A stretch of 64,000 nt of DNA from Sutcliffiella horikoshii (GTDB lineage: Bacteria > Bacillota > Bacilli > Bacillales > Bacillaceae_I), in NCBI RefSeq assembly GCF_002157855.1, contig NZ_CP020880.1, positions 1,364,001-1,428,000 of the forward strand, given 5' to 3'. The notes beneath the pieces were generated by a model, which was not told the DNA's origin, did no database searches, and saw nothing but the letters and a program-made list of their open reading frames with translations. This document shows, one piece after another, positions 28,130-38,228 of the stretch (the first letter of the stretch is position 1; every line of letters starts with the position of its first letter). A program made the translations under genes and the position numbers.

Positions 28130-28237
28130 CGCCCGTAATTTCTGATTTTCGCCCGTAAATCTCAATTATCGCCCGTTTTTCCCAAAAGTCGCCCGATTAC
28201 TCGTGAAAATCGCCCGTAAATTCTAATTATCGCCCGA
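28130..28237 (-). repeat. CGGGCG array B, 6 boxes at 20 bp
   Basis: The complement GCCCG starts at 28131, 28151, 28171, 28191, 28212 and 28232 (steps 20, 20, 20, 21, 20). Read on the minus strand the boxes are CGGGCG followed mostly by A/T, as in array A, including the shared ATAATT continuation. It lies between the convergent yjbO and prpE; the rest of this 309-base gap shows nothing else. Confidence 0.9.
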
Positions 28238-28350
28238 TTCAGGAAAACACTGCTTTTGAGAGTGAACCCGCTTGCGGTTTCTAGTTCCCGTCATTGCTGA
28301 CACATTTCCTCCGCCAATCCATCCGCAGTCCTCGGTCCCCGACGTCCCTC

Positions 28351-29091
28351 TCAGTCCCACAACTCTCGAAACTTCTCCTTCACAAACGGCATCCCGGATT
28401 CCACAGAAACCGTCTCCATTTCAGGGTAGCGCAGTGCGGAAAGCTTACCGCCAAACACCGCACCTGTATCAATATTAGCAGTGTTATGGACGATTCTCAC
28501 TTCGCGAACTGGCGTGTGACCATAGACAACCCAGGCTTCTCCGTCATACTCTTGTGCCCAATCGCGGCGAACAGGCATGCCGTTCTCATGGAACTCACCG
28601 GTAATATCGCCGTAAAGGACAAAAGTTTTCACCTTTTTACCCTCTTTACCTATGTAATCTTTCTTAATGCCGGCATGCGCTACAACTAGTTTGCCATTAT
28701 CCAATACCTGATAAAGGGGTGAATCCTCGTATAGCTTAATAAACATCTGGCGAAAACGCCCCTGTTCTGCACCAGAAAGCGTCTCGAATTCCGCCACTGT
28801 CGTTTCCAATCCATGAGTATGCTGAACTTTGTTTCCTAAAAGAAAGCGGTACAGCTTGTTGCAGTGGTTGCCTGGTACATAATAGCCGAGTCCCGCTTCG
28901 ACCAACGCATACACAATCTTCACCACGCCAACCGAGTCAGGTCCTCGGTCAGTAAGATCGCCAACAAAAGCAAGTTTTCGTCCCTCAGGATGTTTATAAA
29001 GACCATTGACCTCCGAATAGCCTAGGTCATTTAGAAGGGATTTAAATTCCTCAATACACCCATGAATATCACCGATGACATCTATTTTCAT
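28351..29091 (-). CDS. prpE: Bis(5'-nucleosyl)-tetraphosphatase PrpE
   Basis: A 246-aa calcineurin-like metallophosphoesterase that hydrolyses Ap4A-type dinucleotides; B. subtilis PrpE also influences spore germination. Metal motifs in order are [21 protein letters not shown] and VAHAGI, plus VVYGHTP. It is the yjbP position. It lies opposite yjbO and just beyond repeat array B. Confidence 0.92.
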   Translation of the reverse strand: MKIDVIGDIHGCIEEFKSLLNDLGYSEVNGLYKHPEGRKLAFVGDLTDRGPDSVGVVKIVYALVEAGLGYYVPGNHCNKLYRFLLGNKVQHTHGLETTVAEFETLSGAEQGRFRQMFIKLYEDSPLYQVLDNGKLVVAHAGIKKDYIGKEGKKVKTFVLYGDITGEFHENGMPVRRDWAQEYDGEAWVVYGHTPVREVRIVHNTANIDTGAVFGGKLSALRYPEMETVSVESGMPFVKEKFRELWD

Positions 29092-29309
29092 AAAGCTAAA
29101 ACACTCCTTTTATATACATATCTATCCCATTTTCCCCATACAAATGAGTGAGAAAAAAGGAAAAAGTTCATACTATTGTTAATATCTTCATTCTACCACC
29201 ATTGTAAATTTTACATGAAGAATTTATTAGATTGCTGTATTAGCGCAGTGAAAACGTGATATAATTCTTGCTTATTACATACAAAAAAGAAATGATCGGG
29301 GAAGATAGC

Positions 29310-31373
29310 ATGTTTGAATTACCAATAAAGGAACCGGTATTAGTATTTACAATTGCCATGATTATCTTTTTCATTTTTCCCTATTTCATGAAATTGTTAC
29401 GTATACCGGGTTTGATTGGACCGATTTTGGCAGGAGTCATCATTGGACCTAACGGATTGGCAGTATTGGAGAGAAGCTCGACGATTGAACTTTTGGGAAC
29501 AGTCGGTTTGCTTTTCATCATGTTCATTGCCGGACTTGAAATGGATTTAGACGGATTCAAAAAATATCGAAACCGAAGCATTGTCTTTGGTTTGATGTCA
29601 TTCTGGATTCCGCTCGCGGTCGGGACGGCCATCAGTTTGCTTCTGGGTTACAGTGTGGCAGCGGCTATTCTAATCGGATCAATTCTTGGGTCGCATACTT
29701 TATTAGGTTATCCGATTGCCAGCCGTCTCGGAATTGGGAAAAGTAAAGCCATTACCACAGCGGTTGGTGGCAGTATTCTAACAGATACATTTGCCTTATT
29801 GGTGCTTGCAGTCATCACGGGGGCAGCAGCAGGAGAATTGGATATTTACTTTGGTGTAAAATTGACCTTCTCCTTGATTGTGTTTGTTGCGATTATATTC
29901 TTGGGGACGCCGTTTCTCTCTAGATGGTTTTTCCGGAACGTGGCAACAGAAGGAACAGGAGAGTTCATCTATGTTATGGTCATGCTGTTTACAGCGGGAT
30001 CATTGGCACTTATTGCAGGTCTGCAGCCGATTATCGGGGCGTTTTTAGTTGGGCTTGCCTTGAACCGTTTCATCTTTGACCAAGGGCCACTGATGAACAG
30101 AATTCGCTTTACAGCAAACAGCATCTTCATTCCGTTTTTCTTGTTATCAGTTGGAATGCTGATGGATTTAAGTGTACTTGTTGGCAATGCAAAAGCTTGG
30201 GTACTAACCATTGCCATCGTGCTAGGGTTACTATTAAGTAAATATATTGCCGCAGCGCTAACAAGTAAATTTTACCAATACACCAAAGACGAAAAAATGG
30301 TGATATTTGGCCTTACGACTCCACAGGCTGCCGCAACGCTTGCAGCGACGCTTGTCGGGTTTAATGTCGGACTGTTGGATCAGGCAACGGTCAATGGAGT
30401 TATCATCATGATTTTGATTACGTGTATTGTCGGTCCATATCTGGTTGAAAAATATGGCCGCAAACTCGCACTGGAAGAAGAAATGATGCCAGTTCAAAAA
30501 GGCGATGCCCCAGAGCGTATATTGATTCCGATTGCCAACCCGAATACAATGGAGTCCTTGATGGATCTTGCTTTTGTGATCCGACAATCTAATTCTGTCG
30601 AGCATCCGTTATATGCACTGAGTGTGGTGCAACGGGACATGTGGGGGGCAGATGGGGATGTGGCAAAAGCGGAGAAAATGCTAGGGCAGGCGGTTTCCTA
30701 TTCAAGCGGGGCAGATGTTCCAATCCGCGTGACGACAAGGGTAGATAGAAACATTGCGATTGGGATTAACCGTGCCATTGCTGAAGAACGCATCACGACA
30801 CTTGTAGCAGGCTGGAACGGAGAACGTACCGCTCCTCAGAAGATTTTTGGCGGTGTCATCGACCAAGTGCTGGATCAGACGAATGTGTCCGTGCTTATTT
30901 CTAAGCTTGGTCACCCGTTGAATACGACGAAACGCATTGTGTTGATTCTACCAAAAGGAATCGACCATAAACCAGGTTATTGGGACGCGCTGGCAACCAT
31001 AAAATTAATCGCCAGCAATCTTGGCGCGACGATTCAATGCTATGTCATCAAAGGCTTTCCTGATGTTTATAAAGCGCATATGCGCGAAATTAAGCCTAAT
31101 CCTCCGACTGTTGTGGAATGGGTGGAAGGTTGGACGGCACTCTATGAAAACAAGCTGCCGACCTTGCAACCGGATGATCTGGTGGTTGTGATTAGTGCAA
31201 GAAGAGGGACGACAGGCTGGCATCCACAGCTGGAGAAGATCCCAGGTAAACTTGCAAAAATCAACCCGGAAAGTTTTATCATCTTCTATCCTCGCGAGGA
31301 AAAAGAAGATCTGCGTGGTACGCGCGGAACGGAGATTCCGAAAGAAGTACTGCTTGGCAGGGATTATGATTGA
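29310..31373 (+). CDS. yjbQ: CPA2-type cation/proton antiporter (YjbQ)
   Basis: A 687-aa membrane antiporter. The N-terminal ~390 aa are a Na+/H+ exchanger domain of about 12 spans (FIMFIAGLEMDLDGF and LTDTFALLVLAVITGA carry the acidic core). The C-terminal ~290 aa are soluble and resemble a universal-stress-protein region, with no TrkA nucleotide-binding motif. It starts at ATG 29310 after GGGGAAG. An extended -10 TGATATAAT at 29257-29265 is the likely promoter. Confidence 0.88.
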   Translation: MFELPIKEPVLVFTIAMIIFFIFPYFMKLLRIPGLIGPILAGVIIGPNGLAVLERSSTIELLGTVGLLFIMFIAGLEMDLDGFKKYRNRSIVFGLMSFWIPLAVGTAISLLLGYSVAAAILIGSILGSHTLLGYPIASRLGIGKSKAITTAVGGSILTDTFALLVLAVITGAAAGELDIYFGVKLTFSLIVFVAIIFLGTPFLSRWFFRNVATEGTGEFIYVMVMLFTAGSLALIAGLQPIIGAFLVGLALNRFIFDQGPLMNRIRFTANSIFIPFFLLSVGMLMDLSVLVGNAKAWVLTIAIVLGLLLSKYIAAALTSKFYQYTKDEKMVIFGLTTPQAAATLAATLVGFNVGLLDQATVNGVIIMILITCIVGPYLVEKYGRKLALEEEMMPVQKGDAPERILIPIANPNTMESLMDLAFVIRQSNSVEHPLYALSVVQRDMWGADGDVAKAEKMLGQAVSYSSGADVPIRVTTRVDRNIAIGINRAIAEERITTLVAGWNGERTAPQKIFGGVIDQVLDQTNVSVLISKLGHPLNTTKRIVLILPKGIDHKPGYWDALATIKLIASNLGATIQCYVIKGFPDVYKAHMREIKPNPPTVVEWVEGWTALYENKLPTLQPDDLVVVISARRGTTGWHPQLEKIPGKLAKINPESFIIFYPREEKEDLRGTRGTEIPKEVLLGRDYD

Positions 31374-31392
31374 TTTAAGTTGATTTAGTAGG

Positions 31393-31432
31393 AAGCAGTG
31401 CAGGGTGGAAGATACCTGTGCTGCTTTTTTTC
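31393..31432 (+). terminator. Terminator after yjbQ
   Basis: AGCAGTGCAGG / CCTGTGCTGCT stem with two weak pairs, followed by seven T. Confidence 0.8.
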
Positions 31433-31468
31433 TCAAAAGATTTAATTCGCATTTGGACAACTATATGC

Positions 31469-31491
31469 TATAATTATGACTAGGTACTAAT
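31469..31491 (+). promoter_or_regulatory. fabI promoter and FapR operator
   Basis: TATAAT (31469-31474, with TGC before it) is followed at once by TATGACTAGGTACTAAT. This is the complement of the FapR consensus ATTAGTACCTAGTCnTA. FapR should repress fabI unless malonyl-CoA is present. Confidence 0.88.
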
Positions 31492-31520
31492 AACTTATAT
31501 AAATAGGAGGATATAAAACA

Positions 31521-32291
31521 ATGAACTTATCCTTAGATGGTCGTACATATGTAGTAATGGGAGTAGCAAATAAAAGAAGTATCGCATGGGGTATCGCACG
31601 CTCCTTGCATGACGCAGGAGCGCGTTTGGTATTCACGTACGCAGGTGAACGCTTAGAAAAAAGCGTAAGAGAGCTTGCAGATTCACTTGAGAGAAACGAT
31701 TCCATCGTTCTTCCATGTGATGTAACGAAAGACGAGGAAGTTCACACTTGTTTCCAGCAAATTAAAGAAGAAGTTGGAACGATACACGGTGTAGCGCACT
31801 GTATCGCATTCGCCAACAAAGAAGAGTTGCAAGGCGATTACATGAACACAACTAGAGATGGATTCCTGCTTGCGCACAATATCAGCTCTTACTCTTTAAC
31901 AGCTGTGGCTAAAGAAGCAAAAGAAATCATGACAGAAGGTGGAAGCATCGTAACACTTACTTACCTTGGCGGTGAAAAAGTGGTTCCAAACTACAACGTC
32001 ATGGGTGTGGCAAAAGCGAGCCTTGATGCAAGCGTGAAATACCTTGCCAATGACCTTGGAAAAGTGGGTATCCGCGTAAACTCCATTTCCGCAGGCCCAA
32101 TTCGTACGCTTTCTGCTAAAGGTGTAAGTGACTTCAACTCTATCTTAAAAGAAATTGAAGAAACAGCTCCACTTCGCAGGGTGACTACACAAGAAGAAGT
32201 TGGGGACACGGCGTTGTTCTTGTTTAGTAACTTGTCTCGTGGAATTACTGGGGAAAATATTCACGTTGACTCTGGATACCATATCTTTTAA
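31521..32291 (+). CDS. fabI: Enoyl-[ACP] reductase FabI
   Basis: A 256-aa NAD(P)H-dependent enoyl-ACP reductase, the last step of each fatty-acid elongation cycle and the triclosan target. It has the N-terminal cofactor motif VMGVANKRSIAWGIA, the YNVMGVAKASL Tyr-(x6)-Lys pair, and ISAGPIRTLSAKGV. It starts at ATG 31521 after TAGGAGG. It is controlled by the FapR site upstream. The spore-surface genes begin right after it, as in B. subtilis. Confidence 0.95.
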   Translation: MNLSLDGRTYVVMGVANKRSIAWGIARSLHDAGARLVFTYAGERLEKSVRELADSLERNDSIVLPCDVTKDEEVHTCFQQIKEEVGTIHGVAHCIAFANKEELQGDYMNTTRDGFLLAHNISSYSLTAVAKEAKEIMTEGGSIVTLTYLGGEKVVPNYNVMGVAKASLDASVKYLANDLGKVGIRVNSISAGPIRTLSAKGVSDFNSILKEIEETAPLRRVTTQEEVGDTALFLFSNLSRGITGENIHVDSGYHIF

Positions 32292-32321
32292 TAAGGCTCA
32301 TTCCGCAACTTATAAAATTAT

Positions 32322-32367
32322 TTAAAAAAATCCGTTCTTGATCTTTAAATCAAGCTCGGATTTTTCT
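32322..32367 (+). terminator. Terminator after fabI
   Basis: AAAATCCG-TTCTTGAT / ATCAAG-CTCGGATTTT stem with a T tail. Confidence 0.85.
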
Positions 32368-32384
32368 GTTCTAAGAGCTAGGAG

Positions 32385-32678
32385 CTAACTGGGAGCATTG
32401 GCATCGCCATTTGGAAAAGGTGATTGTTCAATGCTTGAAACAGATTTACAACAAATGTGATGAACTCCGTTTTCAAAAGACTCCACAATAAAGATACCCG
32501 ACTTCAAATTTATTTTTGTCAGAATCCCACGAATGATACCACCGCCGCTAGGACCACCAACAACACGGACCGCTACCTCTTCATCTAAAAACCTGAGAAG
32601 ATACTTTCCACAGAAACAGGAATCCTCATCTTTTGAAAAACACGAGCTTCCTAAAGAAGTATGAAATTGTATTCCCAT
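32385..32678 (-). CDS. Small CFCGK/CCK-signature protein, probable spore coat component
   Basis: A 97-aa protein with SCFCGK near residue 22 and HICCKSV near residue 75. Between them lie short strands (VAVRVVGG, IIRGILTKINLKSGIFIVES) suggestive of an Sm/SH3-like barrel. The same plan is seen in the genes at 42290 and 42658. No named family was recognised. It lies at the cotO position after fabI, so a coat or exosporium role is inferred. It starts at ATG 32678; GGAAGGGGGG lies upstream. Confidence 0.7.
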   Translation of the reverse strand: MGIQFHTSLGSSCFSKDEDSCFCGKYLLRFLDEEVAVRVVGGPSGGGIIRGILTKINLKSGIFIVESFENGVHHICCKSVSSIEQSPFPNGDANAPS

Positions 32679-32826
32679 AAATTTATCCCCCCTTCCAATG
32701 TTGTATTAGAGAAACTACTTTCTCTATCACATACTATTCATTTACTAAAATTTTGGAAGTGCGCTTGCCTCTTTTTAATAAAAAGAATAGATTTGCATTT
32801 GCTATTTTCTATTAAAATATATTTAT

Positions 32827-32906
32827 CAACTCCTCATTAACGCTAATCATCCTCCTGAATCTAGCATGTTATATAGCAAAAGGAGGGAATCACCATATGA
32901 AATTAA
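32827..32906 (+). repeat. Partial duplicate of the amidase promoter/start region
   Basis: This stretch repeats 34247-34329 with scattered differences: AACTCCTCATT, CATCCTCC, TCTAGCAT, TATAGCAAAAGGAGGGAA and TCACCA-ATGAAATT. After ATGAAATT the likeness stops and the frame closes after 12 codons. The sigma-K -10 has drifted to CATGTTATA. Confidence 0.85.
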
Positions 32907-33228
32907 GTTACTCACTCAGAATAGATGGCCCTTAGCTAACGACATAGGCTTCACTTGAACTCTCCATATCCAGTTAACCATCATTTTAGATATAAGGTAG
33001 CAAGAGTTAGCATTGCCTGTTAGCCTCCTTAGGTTGACCAACCGATTTAGCCCCTGGCCATGGAAAGCAGGGACTAAGTCTTACACCCTTGGTTCTGATT
33101 ACTGACGAAATCAAGAATTCAAGAATTATATATTATTTAAAGTGTAATAAACTAATGTGTACGAAAGATGGTTTGAGAGGGACGTGGTTATCCATCTCCT
33201 CTAATCACTATAAAAATTGATTGCAGCG
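32907..33228. other. Non-coding stretch with a small hairpin
   Basis: No gene was recognised. One inverted repeat, TTAGCCCCTG / CAGGGACTAA (33047-33077, one mispair), and the palindrome GGTTGACCAACC (33033-33044) may be remnants of a decayed element. Confidence 0.4.
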
Positions 33229-34090
<862 letters not shown>

Positions 34091-34270
34091 CGAGCAAGCT
34101 AGGAAAAGGAAGAAGTAAAGATGTCAGAACAAATATTTCTGACATTTTGTTCTGAAATAAATTAGGACTGGCTGTAGCCCCGCGGTGTTGATTTCATACC
34201 TAAGTTGATAGATTTGCCTCTGGTTCAATTATTCTATTAAAAAAAGACAGCGAACTCCTCATTCACCCAT

Positions 34271-34298
34271 ACCACCCTCCGAACTCTAGCATATTCTA
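34271..34298 (+). promoter_or_regulatory. Sigma-K-type promoter of the amidase gene
   Basis: ACC at 34271, 17-bp spacer, CATATTCTA at 34290-34298, matching AC-N16/17-CATAnnnTA. It lies 24 bases before the start codon. Confidence 0.75.
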
Positions 34299-34321
34299 TA
34301 GCAAAAGGAGGGAATCACCAG

Positions 34322-35746
34322 ATGAAATTGATAGTGTTAGACCCTGGTCATGGCGGACAGGACCCCGGGGCTGTATTTCAGAGGCTCCAAGAAAAAGTAG
34401 TGAATTTAGATATTGCCAAGCGTGTGAGAGCATATTTGGAAAAAGAATATGAAGTGAAAGTGATGATGACAAGAGAGGGGGATTCCACTGTCAGCTTGGA
34501 AGCGAGAACTAATCTTGCAAATTCTGTTAAAGCGGATTATTTCTGTTCTATTCATCATAATGCTGGCGGCGGAACAGGCTTTGAAAGCTATCGTTTTAAT
34601 GGTAGCAACGCGTTTTCTAGTAAATCAAAGACTTTTCAGGAAATTGTTCATAGAGAAGTCATTAACGTGGTCACAAGTAAATACAATAGAAGAGATAGAG
34701 GAATCAAAGCGGCAAACTTCCATGTGTTAAGAGAAACGTCGATGCCATCTGTTCTGTTGGAGATCCTGTTTCTAGATAGCACCGAGGATCGGGCGCTCAT
34801 CCAGCATGAAATGTTTAAAGAGGATGTGTCGGCTGCGATCGGGGAAGGTATTGCCAAAGCTTTGGCCCTGCCAAGGAAGGTGACAACCAATTTGTATAAA
34901 GTAATTGCCGGATCTTTTAAGGATAGAAAAAATGCCGAAGCCAGAATGAAATTCCTTCAGGAAAAGGGCATCACGGCATTCATTGCGACAACGACCTTAA
35001 ACGGTGCGCCATACTTTCGTGTGCAAGCGGGTGCATTTAAAGATAGGGAGAATGCCGAAAACCTGGTGGACCAAATTAAGAAGTTAGGAGTGGAAGCATT
35101 CATCCTAGTCGAAACCACTATGTCACCAACGCCAACGCCTCCAGTAGATCCAACACCACCAACACCGCCTGCTCCACCTAATGCTCCAAAACCAACAGGA
35201 CTATCCATTGAAGGTCAATCTGTATTAAAAGCCGAAGAACTAGATACCTTTGTCAAAACAATTAATCCGAATGGCCCTTTGCTTGGAGAGTATTATATCG
35301 AACTTGGAGATGCTTATAACATCAGAGGGGATGTTGCCTTTGCACAGGCCATCCACGAAACAAACTATTTCCGGTTTACAGGAACCGTGAAACCAGAGCA
35401 AAATAACTATGCAGGGATTGGAGCGACAGGTGAAGAGGTACGAGGTGCCACTTTTGCAACACCGGAAGAAGGGGTTCTTGCTCATATTCAGCACCTTTAC
35501 GCGTATGCAAATCGCGAGCCGCTGCCAACAACCTATCCTAAAGTTGATCCACGTTTTGACCTTGTTACAAGAGGAATTGCCCCTGGATGGATTGATTTGA
35601 ATGGTCGCTGGGCGGTACCTGGAACACAATACGGACAGTTGATCTTAAAGATTTATGAAAAAATGCTGGAAGATACCATTACGGTAAAACAGGAAGAGTT
35701 GGAGAAGATGAGGGATGTGCTGGTCGAACTAAGAAACTCCAATTAA
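34322..35746 (+). CDS. Amidase - SPOR - glucosaminidase fusion, probable mother-cell wall hydrolase
   Basis: A 474-aa bifunctional peptidoglycan hydrolase without a signal peptide. Residues 1-180 are an N-acetylmuramoyl-L-alanine amidase_3 domain (LDPGHGGQDPGA, SIHHNAGG, catalytic Glu in LLEILFLD). Residues 185-255 are two SPOR-like repeats (YKVIAGSFKDRKNAEARM and YFRVQAGAFKDRENAENL). A Pro/Thr linker lies at about 258-285. Residues 295-460 are a glucosaminidase/FlgJ-like domain (VAFAQAIHETNYFRF...NNYAGIG). The first half equals CwlC, a sigma-K mother-cell lysis amidase; the added glucosaminidase is unusual. A sigma-K promoter and GGAGGGAA ribosome site precede it. Confidence 0.85.
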   Translation: MKLIVLDPGHGGQDPGAVFQRLQEKVVNLDIAKRVRAYLEKEYEVKVMMTREGDSTVSLEARTNLANSVKADYFCSIHHNAGGGTGFESYRFNGSNAFSSKSKTFQEIVHREVINVVTSKYNRRDRGIKAANFHVLRETSMPSVLLEILFLDSTEDRALIQHEMFKEDVSAAIGEGIAKALALPRKVTTNLYKVIAGSFKDRKNAEARMKFLQEKGITAFIATTTLNGAPYFRVQAGAFKDRENAENLVDQIKKLGVEAFILVETTMSPTPTPPVDPTPPTPPAPPNAPKPTGLSIEGQSVLKAEELDTFVKTINPNGPLLGEYYIELGDAYNIRGDVAFAQAIHETNYFRFTGTVKPEQNNYAGIGATGEEVRGATFATPEEGVLAHIQHLYAYANREPLPTTYPKVDPRFDLVTRGIAPGWIDLNGRWAVPGTQYGQLILKIYEKMLEDTITVKQEELEKMRDVLVELRNSN

Positions 35747-35836
35747 TAAACGTCCTTCACTCCTTGACTCATGAACATGGCTTTGCAAGCATATGATGAC
35801 TATACATGGCTATTTCTTTAAGGGAGTGAGCAGGAT

Positions 35837-36040
35837 ATGTCCATTGAAGTGCAACATGCCAACTTAAAGGTTGTCTTTAAAAGAGGATTCACGCTGTCAC
35901 CGGAGCTTAGTGCGGAAGAGGCATTGAAGGCCGTGTTGCAAGCAGTTAAGAATGGTGAGGCCAAAGAGGTTAATATAGCAGTGGAATACAGCGAAGAAGA
36001 CGCCGATGCCCTTGCAGATTTAGAAGAAGAGGAAGAGTAG
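35837..36040 (+). CDS. Small acidic protein of unknown function
   Basis: A 67-aa protein, basic-hydrophobic at the N-terminus (LKVVFKRGFTLSPELSAEEALKAVLQAV) and strongly acidic at the end (DALADLEEEEE). A likely amphipathic helix spans residues 24-37. No family was recognised. It has its own GGGAGTGAG ribosome site and a strong terminator after it. Its position between the lysis amidase and the glycosyltransferases suggests a sporulation role, but this is inference only. Confidence 0.65.
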   Translation: MSIEVQHANLKVVFKRGFTLSPELSAEEALKAVLQAVKNGEAKEVNIAVEYSEEDADALADLEEEEE

Positions 36041-36065
36041 AAAGCTAATTGAATAAGAGGGTATG

Positions 36066-36108
36066 AAAAGAGGTCCTTTACAGCAAGTTCTGTAAAAGAC
36101 CTCTTTTT
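36066..36108. terminator. Bidirectional terminator
   Basis: AAAAGAGGTC-cTTTACAG / CTGTAAAa-GACCTCTTTT stem between convergent genes; it reaches the stop codon of the CgeB-like gene. Confidence 0.88.
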
Positions 36109-37105
36109 AATTTTCTTCCCATTTTTTTTCGGGAGTTTTAAGTTGCACTTCTTGGAAGAAAGTCTCTAAACGCTGTTTCCAAGTGTGTTTTTCTGCACAC
36201 TTCTTTTGTCCTGCCAACCCAATTGCTTCTGCATCATCAGGGTGTTGAAGAAAGTATCTGATTTTTTTAATCAAATCTGCCTCATCTGAGTATGCGATTA
36301 TTTCTTTTCCGTACTCAAAAAAATGTTCCATCTCCTCAAAGTACTCCGTAAAAATAAGTCTTCCTGTCGCGGCGGCTTCGAATATACCTACTTTAACATT
36401 GGTGTATCCAGCCCCTGTCAAAGGAAAGTTGACTACCATTTTAGTAGAATACATGGCTTTGAACCATTCATCATCATAAACTGGTCCCATGGAAGGGAGG
36501 GGCCATCCTCTTCCAAATATTTTACAACGGAAGTTTTCCTGGAGGGCTTTTGCTGCTTCCAACCGGTTTGGACGGAAATGTCCAATAATAGATACATCAG
36601 ATTTATATTTATAGATTGGCTTATGTGGGGTGAAAAACCTTGAATCAATTGCAAAGGGCATATAATGGGTGTTGTTGATTCCAGCTTTCTTGTACATCTC
36701 CATAGCAAGGGGGGAGTTGGTTGTATGATGATCAAATTCTCCCACAAAGGATTGAACAGACGGAAAAACATCTGGGTCACTTAATGTAAATCCGATGATT
36801 GTACAATATTTTTTTAATTCCTCCATGACAGTCTTCTCAAAAGTCAATCCGCCGGCGCAGAATAAAATAACATCTGGTTTAAAAACGGTAATTTCCTCTT
36901 TTATAAACTCCCATTTCACATAGACAGGACCGTGGCCGCCAAAGTTTTTATGAGGATTATAGATTAAAGAAGTTCGTTGAGAAAGGTTTATTTCTAATAA
37001 TTCATGTCCATTTTCCTCAAGGCCCATAAAAATACTTTTTACTATCCCTGTTTTCCCCTCTGTATATCGTCCTATAAAGGCAATCTTTAGTGAAGATCTA
37101 GTCAT
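36107..37105 (-). CDS. CgeB-like glycosyltransferase (spore surface)
   Basis: A 332-aa GT-B-type transferase resembling the CgeB/YkvP spore-maturation family: FSLSDPDVFPS-like middle segment, SIIGHFRPNRLEAAKALQ, and MVVNFPLTGAGYTNVKVGIFEAAATGRLIFTEYFEEMEHFFEYGKEI near the end, which is the donor-binding region. It probably adds sugar to spore coat or crust glycans. It is the last gene of a four-gene operon and overlaps the previous gene by 8 bases. The acceptor and sugar are unknown. Confidence 0.82.
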   Translation of the reverse strand: MTRSSLKIAFIGRYTEGKTGIVKSIFMGLEENGHELLEINLSQRTSLIYNPHKNFGGHGPVYVKWEFIKEEITVFKPDVILFCAGGLTFEKTVMEELKKYCTIIGFTLSDPDVFPSVQSFVGEFDHHTTNSPLAMEMYKKAGINNTHYMPFAIDSRFFTPHKPIYKYKSDVSIIGHFRPNRLEAAKALQENFRCKIFGRGWPLPSMGPVYDDEWFKAMYSTKMVVNFPLTGAGYTNVKVGIFEAAATGRLIFTEYFEEMEHFFEYGKEIIAYSDEADLIKKIRYFLQHPDDAEAIGLAGQKKCAEKHTWKQRLETFFQEVQLKTPEKKWEEN

Positions 37106-38228
37106 ACTTGCTCAACTCAATTGCTTTTGTAAGTACGTCTTTATTGATTTTTTCCCGTTCTTGTAGAATGGCGAGTTTATCCTGCACGACTCTTTTATGA
37201 TGACCAGTATTGTTTAGGATGTCCTGAATAATCTGTTTGAAGGAGGATAAATCATAGTTTGATAAGGAATGACAGTAGGTAGGTAATTGTATTTCCTGGA
37301 AAAATTGTTCTACCTTTCCGTCGTAGGATATTCCTACACTTGGAACTCCTTCATAAATAGAAAAGATATTAGCATGAAGTCGCATCGCAATCATCAAATC
37401 CAATTGTTGACAAAGGTATTTATATTTTTTAGGCGAAGAGCTATACGGCAGTACTTCCGCGTTTCCAAGTTCTTTGGCGATTTGTTCTGCTTTCACCATT
37501 TCTGAAGGCAATTTATTAAAAGGCATCACATAATAGGTAATGGGAAAAGCCTTGGCTAATAAGTGTAGATAATGAATAAACTGCTGCTGAAATAGTTTTG
37601 CGTCCTGTTCTGCGTATGTCCAGTTTCTCAGATTGATGCCGACATTCAACTTTTTGTTACTATTCATCGAATGGGCTTCATTGGTAAAAGTAGAACCAAG
37701 CCGGGTCACTGGATCTGCGGTCAATACTTGCTTAGTGACGCCAACTTCTTTTAATAACTGATAAGATTCCATATCCCTGACGGTTATATCATCTGCCAAT
37801 TCACCGATCCATTTCATCGCGGTTCTGGAGATCGGTTGTTGAAGCGGTCCAACACCAATCCCATAAAACATGACGCGTATAGCCATCATTTTCGCAAGAA
37901 TGATAGGATACGTGTAGTAGTTGATAGCCCCTCTTTGGTTCGTAAATAGGTTGCCAGGGTCAAAGGAGTTATAATCCTGAAACAGACCTCCTCCACCCAC
38001 GATAAGAAGAGAACATGTTTCCAGTTCTTTGCTTACAGCCGGTATGTCCGTACCAAGCACATATTGAATAGATTCTTTGCCATAATAGGCTGGGATGTTT
38101 TTGGAGCGGATACTTACGACAATCTCGATCTTGCCATTTATTTCTTTAATCGTTTCTATGATAGCCTCAAGGATGGCGTCGTCTCCTGCATTCCCTGCTC
38201 CGTAAAAGCCATGGATGAAGATTTTCAT
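37098..38228 (-). CDS. Polysaccharide pyruvyl transferase family protein (CsaB-like)
   Basis: A 376-aa protein of the CsaB/WcaK polysaccharide pyruvyl-transferase family, which puts ketal pyruvate on surface glycans. Landmarks are GFYGAGNAGDDAILEAI at the N-terminus, LLIVGGGGLFQD, VMFYGIGVGPL and MIAMRLHANIFSIYEGVPSVGISYDGKV. It overlaps the epimerase gene by 4 bases and the CgeB-like gene by 8, indicating coupled translation. Confidence 0.87.
   Translation of the reverse strand: MKIFIHGFYGAGNAGDDAILEAIIETIKEINGKIEIVVSIRSKNIPAYYGKESIQYVLGTDIPAVSKELETCSLLIVGGGGLFQDYNSFDPGNLFTNQRGAINYYTYPIILAKMMAIRVMFYGIGVGPLQQPISRTAMKWIGELADDITVRDMESYQLLKEVGVTKQVLTADPVTRLGSTFTNEAHSMNSNKKLNVGINLRNWTYAEQDAKLFQQQFIHYLHLLAKAFPITYYVMPFNKLPSEMVKAEQIAKELGNAEVLPYSSSPKKYKYLCQQLDLMIAMRLHANIFSIYEGVPSVGISYDGKVEQFFQEIQLPTYCHSLSNYDLSSFKQIIQDILNNTGHHKRVVQDKLAILQEREKINKDVLTKAIELSKYD

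Noticed and set aside
28272-28689. Plus-strand open frames opposite prpE
   Set aside because: They overlap conserved prpE codons and lack start signals.
33003-33120. A possible riboswitch in the stretch with the TTAGCCCCTG hairpin
   Set aside because: No known aptamer core could be matched, there is no gene downstream on either strand to control, and the surroundings are decayed.
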